Position numbers and translations under genes: made by a program
Notes under the pieces: model-generated
What the model saw: only the letters and a program-made list of their open reading frames with translations
What the model was told of the DNA's origin: nothing
Database searches by the model: none
Shown: piece by piece, positions 10,301 through 18,646 of the stretch
How positions within the stretch are numbered: position 1 is the first letter of the stretch
Layout: the number at the start of each line of letters is the position of its first letter
Assembly (NCBI GenBank): GCA_964627445.1
Contig: CAZVJF010000005.1
Span: 213,702 to 277,701, forward strand
From: Luteibaculum sp964627445
GTDB lineage: Bacteria; Bacteroidota; Bacteroidia; Flavobacteriales_D; Luteibaculaceae
Direction of reading: 5' to 3'
DNA: 64,000 nucleotides

Positions 10301-13300
10301 TAAAACCTGATTTTGCTGCTGCATACTCTTCGGAAACAGTATAGATGAAGTTTTCAAAAAGTCGATATACTGGAGTTCTAACGTCATCGCTTCCGGAGCT
10401 CACTAGAGTAATTTCTTGAGTCTTAGCAATAGGATCAATATCTCCAAAACTCTGAATCTTGAGGGTATCATCCCCAAATACAGCCAAACCTAAGCTTCTA
10501 CCCACACTTGAAGCGGATACATTTTCTATCTCCGTTTTTTGAATTGAATTCCGATAAAAAGCCACTTCCGCATACACACCCTTATGGTAAGACGGTTTTT
10601 CGACATCTACCGCTATAATATTGCGATAGACATTTTCAAGAGTAGGTTCTGGCAATAGACCTAAATCTGTTGGCTCTAATAGGCCGTTCAATTCCTCGTA
10701 GTAACTATGAATATCAGATATATCCACTTCCAAGGTTAATGAATTACCAGAAGCACTAATACCTTTTACTGACCGCATCACATTTGATGCTACACCTTGA
10801 ACTGATATATACGATCCTGCCTCATAATCAAAACGTTTAGTTCCTCCATCTGGTGTCAACACCTTTTGCAACTGATATATATTGGCACTACGATCAGCTA
10901 ACTCCTTACTCACCTGAGTGTAGTTATTATAGAAATTTCTTGACGTGTTCACCTCACCACTGGTACCTGCATATAAGTTCACGTTGCCCCAATGGTCTAG
11001 CTTTTCATTTAGAACTTCCCTTTCATCTGGTGTAAAATTAAAACCATCATGTTCGTTATCCTCGTAAAACAATTCGGTAGATGGATAGTCATGTTTCTCC
11101 CCTTGCTCATTATAGCTGTAGGGAACTACCTCTCGTAAGGTTAAATGTCCAGTACCTACATTTGGATTGTACTCCTTGTTGTAGAAATAAGAGACGGACT
11201 CAGTCAATTCACCGCTAATTGGAACATTGTTGCCATAATTACGATTACTCAAAACACCCGTCCAACACGAATAATCGTAACGAAACTTAGTACCACTGAT
11301 AGGCACCCGATCTCTACTAGACAATTTATCAAATCTTCTAAATACCTTCCCAAAGAAACTGGGATCCTTTTTGTGATATAAAGTAATATCGGTAACACAG
11401 AATAGATTCTGGGTATTATCTAAGTAATTGGAAATATCATTGGAATTTGTTCCAGTTTTATAATTCTCAGCTCCGAAGGAATTCCAGGCAACTCCATTTA
11501 CCATCTTGTTTTTTGCCCCATAACCATCTTCTCTTGGAGCATATGTGTAAACGGACTCGTAATCCGGGGACTCCACAGATGCTAAATAATACACCTCCTT
11601 ACTACCGCCACTGGCAGAATAATAGTCATCTTCCATATCATGAACTGCTCCTACGGCATGTCCCATGCCTATAAGAGGGGTCCTCCAATTATACTGGCTT
11701 TGACCTAACATGTAATTAAATCGCACCCAGTTACCTAAATCGCCATCACTTGGACCTAGCACGTTATCTTTATCAATATAATCGGGTTGCACAATAGCGG
11801 TTAGTAACCACGCACTGGGATAATAAAAGGAATTAAACTCTCTTTTTGCACCGCGTTTGTAATCTGACGTTGTCCAATATGCATTGTCTTTAATAACCGG
11901 AGGAGTAAAACCGTCTCCTTTTACGCCCACGAATTGCTCATCATACGAAAAAACCGGAAGCGTAAAATAGTATTTCGTACCGTTGGTGGCCGTAACTTCA
12001 AAACCAGCAATTAAATCATTAAAATAGCATTCCTCCGGTGTTTCTACTTCGTTTTCCACCATTTCTTGAGACAACAATCCCTGGAGATGTTCTCGGGTAG
12101 TTTTTGTCGATAATACACCCTCTCCTTCAGCAGATGCATAATTGGCGATGGAGAGATCATATCTATTTTGTTCTACTTGATAGAATGAATAAATAGAGCC
12201 GTTCAAACTGCTGGCACTCACGTTATCAAATTCCGATAAATACTCGCCTACCGTAATTTCCCTTATGTTGGTCGATCGCTGCTGCGCGCCTTGGTTCAAC
12301 TCCTGCTCCCATGCTTCCACTGCCCGTTTGTTTCCGATATCCGGATAACCTATTTCTGGTGATTCTCCCCAATAAAATCGGTTTGCTTCCGTATTCCCAG
12401 GTATTCTGTTAAATACCATTTGAAGGGGCTTGTCATGTTCCGAAACCGAAGGCAACAGTCGGTAATCGCCAGAATAATCTCCCCGCATTCTAAAATACGG
12501 ATTGGAGGAAAAATCATCGTAATCTTCCGTAAATGAAACCTGTTCATTTTGCCTAAAATAAACCTCATCTAATTCTTCCCCGCCCTTAGCTTTATTTATA
12601 ACAGCGTTGCGACCAACCAACCCATTTAAAATATCTTGATTCTTTTGCACTTGAATGTTACCCGTGCCCAACCAGGGATACTGCCCTTCATTGCTGTACT
12701 TTACTTTATGCTTAAAAAGCCCGCCACGTTCTCTGAACCTAGATTTCTGTGTAATAGCATTTCTTGAAAAAATGCCCGCTTCAGGTTGTACAATCTCAAA
12801 TGACCCAGAAATACCTTTAGCTTTTAAATTAAACTGGTCCTTTTGCATGTAACTCACCGACTCCGATATTAGCTGCTCACCCTCAATCGTAAAGTCTGGG
12901 ATTAGATTGGCATCTCTTCGATTTAAATTATTAAGATAATAGCTCCCCAACAACTGTTTTTTAAAAATACCACGTCCAAAAGTTGCATCTTTTGCTATTC
13001 GAATCCAATCTACGGATGCCGAAATATCTATTTTATCTAGGCTAATCCCAATGGACAATTTACGTACAAACCCTTCCGAGTCAGCATCCGGATAGAAACT
13101 ATTTAAACTCGGTAAATACAATCCGGTTCCGGGAGTACTACTACTTAAACTGAACTCATTGTTGCCCAACAAATTCCCAGTATTGTACAAACGCAACGCC
13201 CCTCCCCCTAGTGAAGGTGCTACTGTTCCACTTAGATATTCCCCTATCTCAGCTTTACTTTTTCCATCTACCATTTTAGAGACAGAAAGCCCGCCTCCAA

Positions 13301-13943
13301 TTTGCATATGATCCCCCAATGGCAGTGAGCCAGAAATACCAAAATTGTAAGTAGCCCCGTCCGCTCTAGAATCAAGAGTTAATCCAGCTCTCAGCTGAAC
13401 CGGAACCCCTATCAAAGAAGCTCCTGCGCTGGCACCGAAAATTCGATAGTACCCCGTATAATTGTTAAAGCCTCCCCCGTAAGTGGAGCCCGCAGATAAA
13501 ACAATATTTGCTTTGGGTATAGGTACCGATAAATTAGTATTAACAATATTTCCTAACTCCCTTAAACTTTGATTCTCGAAAAAGGTATACCGTGCAGCTT
13601 TATTCACATCGTCTGGCACTCCATTAACCGTACGTGTAATAGCTCCCGAGAAGCTGGAGAAACCCAAACCAAACGCACCTGCGTCTTGCATGGGGTTTTG
13701 ACCCGATGTATAGGTTATAGACAGCGGATACTCTGGGATGGATGTAACGGGGATAGAATAGCTTAAAGCTCCGCTTGCTTTTGAAACCGAGTGCCCTTGA
13801 CCTTGGCTGTAGCCCGCATAATCAAATATACCTACAGTTGGAACATGAGCCTGAACCGTGCTGGGAGCAACTATTTCGAAAACAAAAATAACTAAAAGGT
13901 GAATTGCAATCAACCTTTTAAATTTAAATATCTTTCTATACAT
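7380..13943 (-). CDS. SpvB-like/YD-repeat secreted protein (2187 aa), cassette A
   Basis: A signal peptide (ending STVQA) is followed by a motif typical of SpvB/TcB-like and Rhs shell proteins: GALSYSIPVTSIPEYPLSITY, then SGQ, GAFGLGFS and ITRTVNG, at residues about 55-115. The rest is long beta-rich YD/Rhs-type sequence (GGTKRFDYEAGSY, VYDTHGNIVSRTETHY). Near residues 1442-1458 there is a run of 13 basic residues in 14 (RKKSKRKRRRKRKR). The C-terminus stops in mid Rhs pattern (YDDLGVP ... FYGFQKEIE) with no Rhs core DPxG motif or toxin tip, so the shell may be completed by the Rhs protein encoded downstream. The paralogue is at 39336-45893. No T9SS sorting domain is seen. The gene is certain; a TcB-like role is inferred. 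Confidence 0.9.
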   Translation of the reverse strand: MYRKIFKFKRLIAIHLLVIFVFEIVAPSTVQAHVPTVGIFDYAGYSQGQGHSVSKASGALSYSIPVTSIPEYPLSITYTSGQNPMQDAGAFGLGFSSFSGAITRTVNGVPDDVNKAARYTFFENQSLRELGNIVNTNLSVPIPKANIVLSAGSTYGGGFNNYTGYYRIFGASAGASLIGVPVQLRAGLTLDSRADGATYNFGISGSLPLGDHMQIGGGLSVSKMVDGKSKAEIGEYLSGTVAPSLGGGALRLYNTGNLLGNNEFSLSSSTPGTGLYLPSLNSFYPDADSEGFVRKLSIGISLDKIDISASVDWIRIAKDATFGRGIFKKQLLGSYYLNNLNRRDANLIPDFTIEGEQLISESVSYMQKDQFNLKAKGISGSFEIVQPEAGIFSRNAITQKSRFRERGGLFKHKVKYSNEGQYPWLGTGNIQVQKNQDILNGLVGRNAVINKAKGGEELDEVYFRQNEQVSFTEDYDDFSSNPYFRMRGDYSGDYRLLPSVSEHDKPLQMVFNRIPGNTEANRFYWGESPEIGYPDIGNKRAVEAWEQELNQGAQQRSTNIREITVGEYLSEFDNVSASSLNGSIYSFYQVEQNRYDLSIANYASAEGEGVLSTKTTREHLQGLLSQEMVENEVETPEECYFNDLIAGFEVTATNGTKYYFTLPVFSYDEQFVGVKGDGFTPPVIKDNAYWTTSDYKRGAKREFNSFYYPSAWLLTAIVQPDYIDKDNVLGPSDGDLGNWVRFNYMLGQSQYNWRTPLIGMGHAVGAVHDMEDDYYSASGGSKEVYYLASVESPDYESVYTYAPREDGYGAKNKMVNGVAWNSFGAENYKTGTNSNDISNYLDNTQNLFCVTDITLYHKKDPSFFGKVFRRFDKLSSRDRVPISGTKFRYDYSCWTGVLSNRNYGNNVPISGELTESVSYFYNKEYNPNVGTGHLTLREVVPYSYNEQGEKHDYPSTELFYEDNEHDGFNFTPDEREVLNEKLDHWGNVNLYAGTSGEVNTSRNFYNNYTQVSKELADRSANIYQLQKVLTPDGGTKRFDYEAGSYISVQGVASNVMRSVKGISASGNSLTLEVDISDIHSYYEELNGLLEPTDLGLLPEPTLENVYRNIIAVDVEKPSYHKGVYAEVAFYRNSIQKTEIENVSASSVGRSLGLAVFGDDTLKIQSFGDIDPIAKTQEITLVSSGSDDVRTPVYRLFENFIYTVSEEYAAAKSGFNQPKVEVSLPPKSVGKREALRIMKNQLKRLVNGDPGAEDKLQSQYGTLTGEARCTNSNIYNGLSFLRTPCFLGKYTGSRVSAITISSNFQMATGNNVQDDNIVTNYFYDTHENGSGFSTGVATNEPGFGKNLAFSLADVKGKGFFTAPRIIYGKVTEQRWIPSASEDNLDSKVYRPGGKMVAEYLTPDKPGYRFTDNFRTHQQNAMPHRVLTKLYYKKVTGYVKRQFSLRKKSKRKRRRKRKRIGMDYANGKATTTKLHRYIDLSDFLGKELSNTVYDTHGNIVSRTETHYNNPSELVAVVSQNNDFEIAANLRPGALEQLWGEMAKRKISSGDVKRKNSKLITSTDFVLTYTDYLYVPPVVDKIVTMQDGIQRITEHKKYDKYTLNPLETTSSIGDITYHSRSRPAYWNNPEMGVLALRTGRENQLTAKDFSVRYKHSISDQNVLSAQFVDYGKWRFNGGNSWEVINDLHLRNRGIGSSYIMTLEPLDYQSEFDQSRINKGNFRYPSSISRPYKSYQLLGAVTADGFIEDFENKSDLDNLHKDWKLISEVRKYNHKGAVVESKDRQDNISSTRFYPSTGAAAFAASQAPYDLTVFNSGEFADLSELPPYRSNPEGSEFGLIDAQMLQRCSDNSTDELFTLGLSNFGGFLGTYNAHVLSFSPQQTLAEEVVVCKLRVRLNDYNKVVNVVLTPSNQLLMVADDGKPFDFYLSATRANQTVEALFMVDFDVDLLEVYQPTIVDVMLYQNQTLKGEYEDCVAGEKQVQFDLNQPCTPDVHTGKGAFLLPANSRGCGFAIPAESLATNSEYRGKQSIWVWLKTDDASDIKAVASIISHDALSEKDFSEEVILEEVQYEPTKVKAGKWSLFKANFNLKVSAEYLNNNNRVVLYLHNLSNEAVYVDDYLAKPTAAAVSATIYDHRLSRPIGTVMPDHFTTKIVYDDLGVPTITLTEVEGQNQGLKVTGKNFYGFQKEIE

Positions 13944-13960
13944 TGTATTGGTGAATAATA

Positions 13961-16129
13961 TTAATTACAACAGCCTACACTTTTGACAATCTCAACGGTT
14001 TTCGAAGTGCTTTTTTCGCCACACGCAGTAGATCTTACATGAATACTGATAGTATAGGTGCCTGGCGCTGGAAAATCAAAGTCTATCTCTCTACCACTAA
14101 ACAAGGGAAAAGCAAAACCTTGATCATCCTCAATATTCCAAGAAAATGTACAATCTATACAGTCGTGAAAGGCATCGCAAGAAATTTTATAATCCAAACC
14201 AGTGCCGCTGGCATCCAGAAAATCTAAGATTATGCGAGGAGAATCATTAAAATCATTGTAAGAAACTGGAATTGTATGTATTTTTTCACACCCCACATCA
14301 CTAACCATTTTCAAATCAAAACTAGACTCACTCCACGGTAAGTTGAAAAATGTCACGGCATCACCTGTAACTTCCCCTTTCTTTGGATCAACAAAATAGG
14401 CTCCACCAGGTAATTCATAATTACCACTAGGCAGCCTTTCAGGCTTAATATTTCCGTTAGAACAAACAACAAACTCCGGAACATCCCCGTAGAATCCTGG
14501 TACTTTAGAAATATTGAATCTGCTTGAAACCGTAGTTTCACCATCAATACAATTATTTGATGCACATTCCGCAACAACTTCATATACTCCATAATCCTCA
14601 ACATCCCCAAGTTCAATTGAAAAATATGCTGAACTACAATCCTCACATAGCAGGGTACTTTCATTGTAAGTTACATTAACCAGACTAATATTAGAATTCA
14701 AATTGGTACTAACATAGAAAATCTCCGAATTCGAAACTTCATCTTCGTAACAATAAGTATTCTCGAAACTATCAACGATTTCTAGTAGCCGTTTTGGTCG
14801 AACCCTAACGTTCCAGTCAAAAATTACAGGTTGAGCTGATTCAGCACAATCATTGACGGTTCCAGCTATACACCTGAATGCCACGTCCCACCTTTCAAAA
14901 TTCCGTAGTGCTGATTTATTTAAGAATAACTTGTACCTATTGGCCGCAACAGACTGAAGTACAACATTATTATTCGCAGGCTCCATGTCAAATAGTACAT
15001 TACCATTAAATTTTAATATTACAAAATCATCCCTTTGCAAATCTACCAACACATCACTTGATATATCATCATCGCGATTTGTACGATTTTCAGGCTCAAA
15101 TGCTCGGTACGTTCCTGAACGTTTACCGTTTACTATGTTCGCTAAGAACACATCTTCATCAGTGATGACACTAGCCGTTACATTATTAAGATCCTTTGAA
15201 AACGCACATCCATTAAACCAGACATGCATAACCAAAGGGATAAAACAATCATCCTTTAGCGCTCTAAGGCGAATTCGATATCTCCCGTTTTTAGGGTTAA
15301 AACAATCCTGCGAAGTATTAAAGCAGGGAAATGCACTAATATCTTGTGAGTTATTAAACTGAGGAAACTTTTTCCTATTCTCCCAACTATATATATCACC
15401 AATCCCTCTGAAAGACCACCGCCCTTGACTAAACTCATTTTGGCCGTTAGATGACAAAAGCAACTCCCCTCCTTCGCTTGATATAAAAATTCTAGGATGA
15501 AAATTGATGGATGTATTCAAATCGTACAGCAACCTTCCATCATTAAGCATTTGAGTGACTACCGGCCCGTTCATTGTCTGCCACTCTTCCGAGCTACTAA
15601 ACGGCTGTATCTCCAGTTCACTCGAATTACTTTCTTTACTATACTTAACTCCGAAACTGAAGTCACTATTTAATTCATCAACAACTTCAACAACGAACGC
15701 AATTTCTTCGGAAAAAAACCTAGGATTCGCGACTGGAAAATCCCCCTCTACTGCTAAAAGATTTAATTTAACAGCAAGATCCATCCTGTTCCCAGCAGGC
15801 TTATAAGCATCAGATGAACTCGAATAAGGAAAAGTGGCATCAACAAACAACTCTCCCAAATTATCCTTAATAACAATCCCTTCGTCCTTCAACTCAAACT
15901 CACCTTCCCACTGTAACAACCCCAAATTTCCACCCGGGGAAAGAATCGCATCCTGAAAATAATCATCCTTCATTTGCAATACTTCATGACGGCTAGGAAG
16001 CTGCCCATTACAACCAGTACACCCTTGCCCATACAACGTATGCATATCCCCGAGAATCCAAAGCACAGCGAATGCAAACCCCAAAAGGTAGCCCAACTCT
16101 TCCTTTTTTCTAAGCCCTACTTGAACCAT
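13961..16129 (-). CDS. Cys-rich secreted protein with PKD-like C-terminus (722 aa), cassette A
   Basis: First gene of cassette A, 17 bp before the YD gene. A signal peptide ends near TLYGQ and the mature protein starts with GCTGC. The Cys are numerous and conserved with the 744-aa paralogue of cassette B: LLCEDC, AECASNNC, a C-terminal CDAFHDCIDC cluster, and a final EIVKSVGCC. The last ~90 residues (APGTYTISIHV) look like a PKD or Ig-like beta sandwich. Disulfide-linked folding in the periplasm or outside the cell is likely. There is no lipobox and no T9SS sorting domain. Its constant position as first gene suggests a structural partner (shell lid, surface anchor or chaperone) of the giant YD proteins; this is not demonstrated. 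Confidence 0.87.
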   Translation of the reverse strand: MVQVGLRKKEELGYLLGFAFAVLWILGDMHTLYGQGCTGCNGQLPSRHEVLQMKDDYFQDAILSPGGNLGLLQWEGEFELKDEGIVIKDNLGELFVDATFPYSSSSDAYKPAGNRMDLAVKLNLLAVEGDFPVANPRFFSEEIAFVVEVVDELNSDFSFGVKYSKESNSSELEIQPFSSSEEWQTMNGPVVTQMLNDGRLLYDLNTSINFHPRIFISSEGGELLLSSNGQNEFSQGRWSFRGIGDIYSWENRKKFPQFNNSQDISAFPCFNTSQDCFNPKNGRYRIRLRALKDDCFIPLVMHVWFNGCAFSKDLNNVTASVITDEDVFLANIVNGKRSGTYRAFEPENRTNRDDDISSDVLVDLQRDDFVILKFNGNVLFDMEPANNNVVLQSVAANRYKLFLNKSALRNFERWDVAFRCIAGTVNDCAESAQPVIFDWNVRVRPKRLLEIVDSFENTYCYEDEVSNSEIFYVSTNLNSNISLVNVTYNESTLLCEDCSSAYFSIELGDVEDYGVYEVVAECASNNCIDGETTVSSRFNISKVPGFYGDVPEFVVCSNGNIKPERLPSGNYELPGGAYFVDPKKGEVTGDAVTFFNLPWSESSFDLKMVSDVGCEKIHTIPVSYNDFNDSPRIILDFLDASGTGLDYKISCDAFHDCIDCTFSWNIEDDQGFAFPLFSGREIDFDFPAPGTYTISIHVRSTACGEKSTSKTVEIVKSVGCCN

Positions 16130-16165
16130 ATTTCACCAGAGATTTTTTTGCGAAGAAAGAAAATT

Positions 16166-16212
16166 AATTTTTGTTAAGCAAAATACTGTACAGATATTTG
16201 TTTAGTATTTTC
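16166..16212 (-). promoter_or_regulatory. Shared upstream element of cassette A
   Basis: The plus strand reads AATTTTTGTTAAGCAAA (16166-16182), then 17 bp to GTTTAG (16200-16205). The same 17-mer and the same 17-bp gap to GTTTAG occur upstream of cassette B at 48187-48226. Each lies 37 bp before the annotated start of its first gene, so this is a likely promoter or operator for both cassettes. The -7 consensus TANNTTTG is not met exactly. Confidence 0.5.
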
Positions 16213-16286
16213 AAGAGTCCCTATCCAGAACAACCAAATCTAACCTACATGAATACCCTTGTTAAGTTTCTGTTATATTTCCTTTT

Positions 16287-16316
16287 TTGTGCGCATCTTA
16301 AAATATCTTAATTTCG
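16287..16316 (+). promoter_or_regulatory. Putative promoter of the secretion operon
   Basis: TTG at 16287-16289 and TAATTTCG at 16309-16316, 19 bp apart, resemble the Bacteroidota -33 TTG / -7 TANNTTTG promoter. The tRNA-Lys promoter in this window uses the same 19-bp spacing. It lies 17 bp before the pseudopilin ATG, implying a short leader. Confidence 0.4.
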
Positions 16317-16333
16317 CGTAAAATTTTACGACC

Positions 16334-16738
16334 ATGGTTTACGAAAAGAAGCTAAAGTCCTTCTCTCTTACCGAGTTGCTGGTGGTTCTAGTTATTATTG
16401 GAATTTTGGTACTACTGGCCTTACCCGACCAATCTTCAGTAATCTCCAAGGCCAAAGCTACCGAAGCGAAACTGCAACTGGAGCACCTCCATGCCTTACA
16501 GCAAGCTCATTTTTATGAGTACTCGAGCTATACTACAGATCTTGATAAAGTAGGTTTTAACCAACAGCCTTTAGTAACGAATGGCGGATCTGCCAATTAC
16601 CAAATAGAAGTTATTAGCGCCCAATCGGGCAGCTATTTGGCTCAGGCAACTGCGGTAATAGATTTTGATCAGGACGGGGTATTCAATCAGTGGCAGATCG
16701 ACCAGAACAAAAACTTAGTGGAAGTCACTAAAGACTAA
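16334..16738 (+). CDS. Major pseudopilin (GspG/PilE-like)
   Basis: A 134-aa protein with a type III (prepilin) signal: a basic leader MVYEKKLKS, then FSLTELLVVLVIIGILVLLA with the conserved Glu at +5. Cleavage would fall after Ser, not the usual Gly. Behind the hydrophobic helix comes a short globular domain with an acidic DFDQDGVFNQW loop, similar to the calcium-binding end of GspG-type subunits. It is the first gene of the operon and is divergent from cassette A. It is probably the main pseudopilus subunit, assembled from the inner membrane by GspE/GspF. Confidence 0.9.
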   Translation: MVYEKKLKSFSLTELLVVLVIIGILVLLALPDQSSVISKAKATEAKLQLEHLHALQQAHFYEYSSYTTDLDKVGFNQQPLVTNGGSANYQIEVISAQSGSYLAQATAVIDFDQDGVFNQWQIDQNKNLVEVTKD

Positions 16739-16749
16739 AGACGGCCATT

Positions 16750-17220
16750 ATGTATATGATCGCTGCTGTATTTTCCTGCGTCTCTTCTTTTTTCATTGGC
16801 ACTGCTGACTTTAAAAGTAGATCGGTGCGTTTGCTTTGGTTCTTATGTCTTTTTGCAGGGCTAGCAGTTTGGTCGTTTTTACACTATGGTTATCCAGATT
16901 TCCTTTACTATACGGGTATAAACTGGTTTATCGTTCTGCTATACATAGCAACGCTAAAAGGGTATCTATATCTTAAATATGGCTCCCAAGCGATTCTCCT
17001 GGATACCTTTCTCGGAAAAGGAGATGTTATCATGCTTTTGGCGATTGCCCCCTTACTACCTCATGTAGGGTTTATCGTTTTTGTAACCGCATCTGCTATC
17101 ATTGGTCTGCTACTTCATTTTTTTTATTACCGCTCACGGCAGCAAACGCTTATTCCTTTGGCCGGCATTCAGGCCTGGATGGTTATACCAACCATAGCAT
17201 ACCGGATACTCTTTACCTAA
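16750..17220 (+). CDS. Minimal prepilin peptidase (A24 family)
   Basis: A 156-aa polytopic membrane protein. It has the two aspartyl motifs of A24 peptidases: the first Asp in GTADFKSR (about residue 20) and GKGD followed by VIML in the middle (about residues 91-94), plus a PLAGIQAW segment where the family has a PFGP-type motif. The N-terminal methyltransferase half and the Cys tetrads of PilD/GspO are missing, so it is the short TadV/preflagellin-peptidase type. It lies 11 bp downstream of the pseudopilin gene and very likely processes the pseudopilins of this operon. Confidence 0.85.
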   Translation: MYMIAAVFSCVSSFFIGTADFKSRSVRLLWFLCLFAGLAVWSFLHYGYPDFLYYTGINWFIVLLYIATLKGYLYLKYGSQAILLDTFLGKGDVIMLLAIAPLLPHVGFIVFVTASAIIGLLLHFFYYRSRQQTLIPLAGIQAWMVIPTIAYRILFT

Positions 17221-17230
17221 GGAATCTTCC

Positions 17231-18646
17231 ATGGATATTGAACCCGACATATTAAACTTAGTAACAAATGAACAGGCTTGGCACTATGAGATTATTCCAT
17301 GCCAAGAACTGGACAATGTTATTAAAGTCTTAGCTAGTACGAAACCCGATGATTTGACACTCCAAGAATTGGAGTTTTTATTTGAAAAAGGGGTCGCAGT
17401 TTCGCTTATTGAGGAAACGGAACTCAAAACATATTTAAGCAAATTCTATCGCAGAAATAATCGCATTCAATCCATCGACTTTGGCAGTCTTTCGTCTGAG
17501 GGATTCTTGGAAGCTGTTTTAAAAGAGGGTTTGGAATTGGATGCCAGCGACATCCACATAGAGACCTACGAAAGCAAAGCGCGTGTTAGAATGCGCATTG
17601 ATGGAATTCTCATCGAGAGACACCCTTTACCAAAAGACCAATATCCTGCCTTAATAAACAAAATTAAGATCATGGCAGCGCTGGATATTTCTGAAAAGCG
17701 TTTGCCACAAGACGGTCGCATTCACGCCAAGCAACTGGGTGGTTTTGCGGATATCCGTGTTTCAGTTATTCCTACATTACATGGCGAGAAAATAGTGCTA
17801 CGCTATCTAAAATCGGATGCCTCGCACCTTACCCTGGAAAATATTGGACTTACCTATGCGGCCTACCACAAGGCCATTCAAAAACCCAATGGAATAATCT
17901 TGGTGAGTGGCCCCACAGGATCGGGAAAAACCACAAGCCTGTACGCTACCCTTAAGCTGCTTAACGAGGAGAAACGCAACATTCTAACTATTGAAGATCC
18001 TATTGAATATACATTACCTGGTATTAATCAAGTACAACTAAAGGAATCTATAGGACTCAGCTTTAGCGTGGCATTAAAAAGCTTTTTGAGACAGGACCCC
18101 GATGTAATTATGGTTGGTGAAATTCGGGATTCTGAAACTGCTGAAATGGCAATTCGTGCGGCACTCACCGGGCACTTAGTATTTTCTACCATACACACCA
18201 ACTCTGCCATTGGCACTATTGACAGACTCATTGATATGGGCGTTCCACCCTTCCTCGTCTCCAATACCTTAAACCTGTCTGTAGCGCAGCGATTGGTGCG
18301 AACCTTATGTCCACATTGCAAAAAGGAATCTCCGGTAGCCTCGGTAAATGAAGCCTTAACTGACATGGGATTATCGCCCAACCACCTTGGCCAAGGAAAA
18401 ATATTTGAACCCGTAGGATGTCATGAATGCCATTTCACAGGGTATGCCGGAAGAAAAGCTGTTTATGAAATCATGGAAGTGGGTCCAGAAGAGACAAGAG
18501 CGATCAAATCTGGAACTACCGAAGAAATACATAGCAAATTGGAATTAAATAAATCCCTTTTATGGCACGAAGCGTTGCGTCTTGTTACCGATGGCTACAC
18601 CTCCCTAACTGAAGTAACACCGCTTATCTTAGAAGGAATAAAATAA
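17231..18646 (+). CDS. gspE: Type II secretion / pilus assembly ATPase GspE
   Basis: A 471-aa cytoplasmic hexameric motor of the GspE/PilB family. Walker A GPTGSGKT is at residues 227-234. An Asp/His box (DASDIHIET), the Walker B region DPDVIMVGEIRD, a LTGHLVFSTIHTN segment and the zinc-binding tetracysteine (CPHC ... CHEC) follow in the usual order. The N-terminal domain is short, about 90 residues. The stop overlaps the secretin ATG by one base (TAATG). It drives pseudopilus polymerisation through GspF. Confidence 0.96.
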   Translation: MDIEPDILNLVTNEQAWHYEIIPCQELDNVIKVLASTKPDDLTLQELEFLFEKGVAVSLIEETELKTYLSKFYRRNNRIQSIDFGSLSSEGFLEAVLKEGLELDASDIHIETYESKARVRMRIDGILIERHPLPKDQYPALINKIKIMAALDISEKRLPQDGRIHAKQLGGFADIRVSVIPTLHGEKIVLRYLKSDASHLTLENIGLTYAAYHKAIQKPNGIILVSGPTGSGKTTSLYATLKLLNEEKRNILTIEDPIEYTLPGINQVQLKESIGLSFSVALKSFLRQDPDVIMVGEIRDSETAEMAIRAALTGHLVFSTIHTNSAIGTIDRLIDMGVPPFLVSNTLNLSVAQRLVRTLCPHCKKESPVASVNEALTDMGLSPNHLGQGKIFEPVGCHECHFTGYAGRKAVYEIMEVGPEETRAIKSGTTEEIHSKLELNKSLLWHEALRLVTDGYTSLTEVTPLILEGIK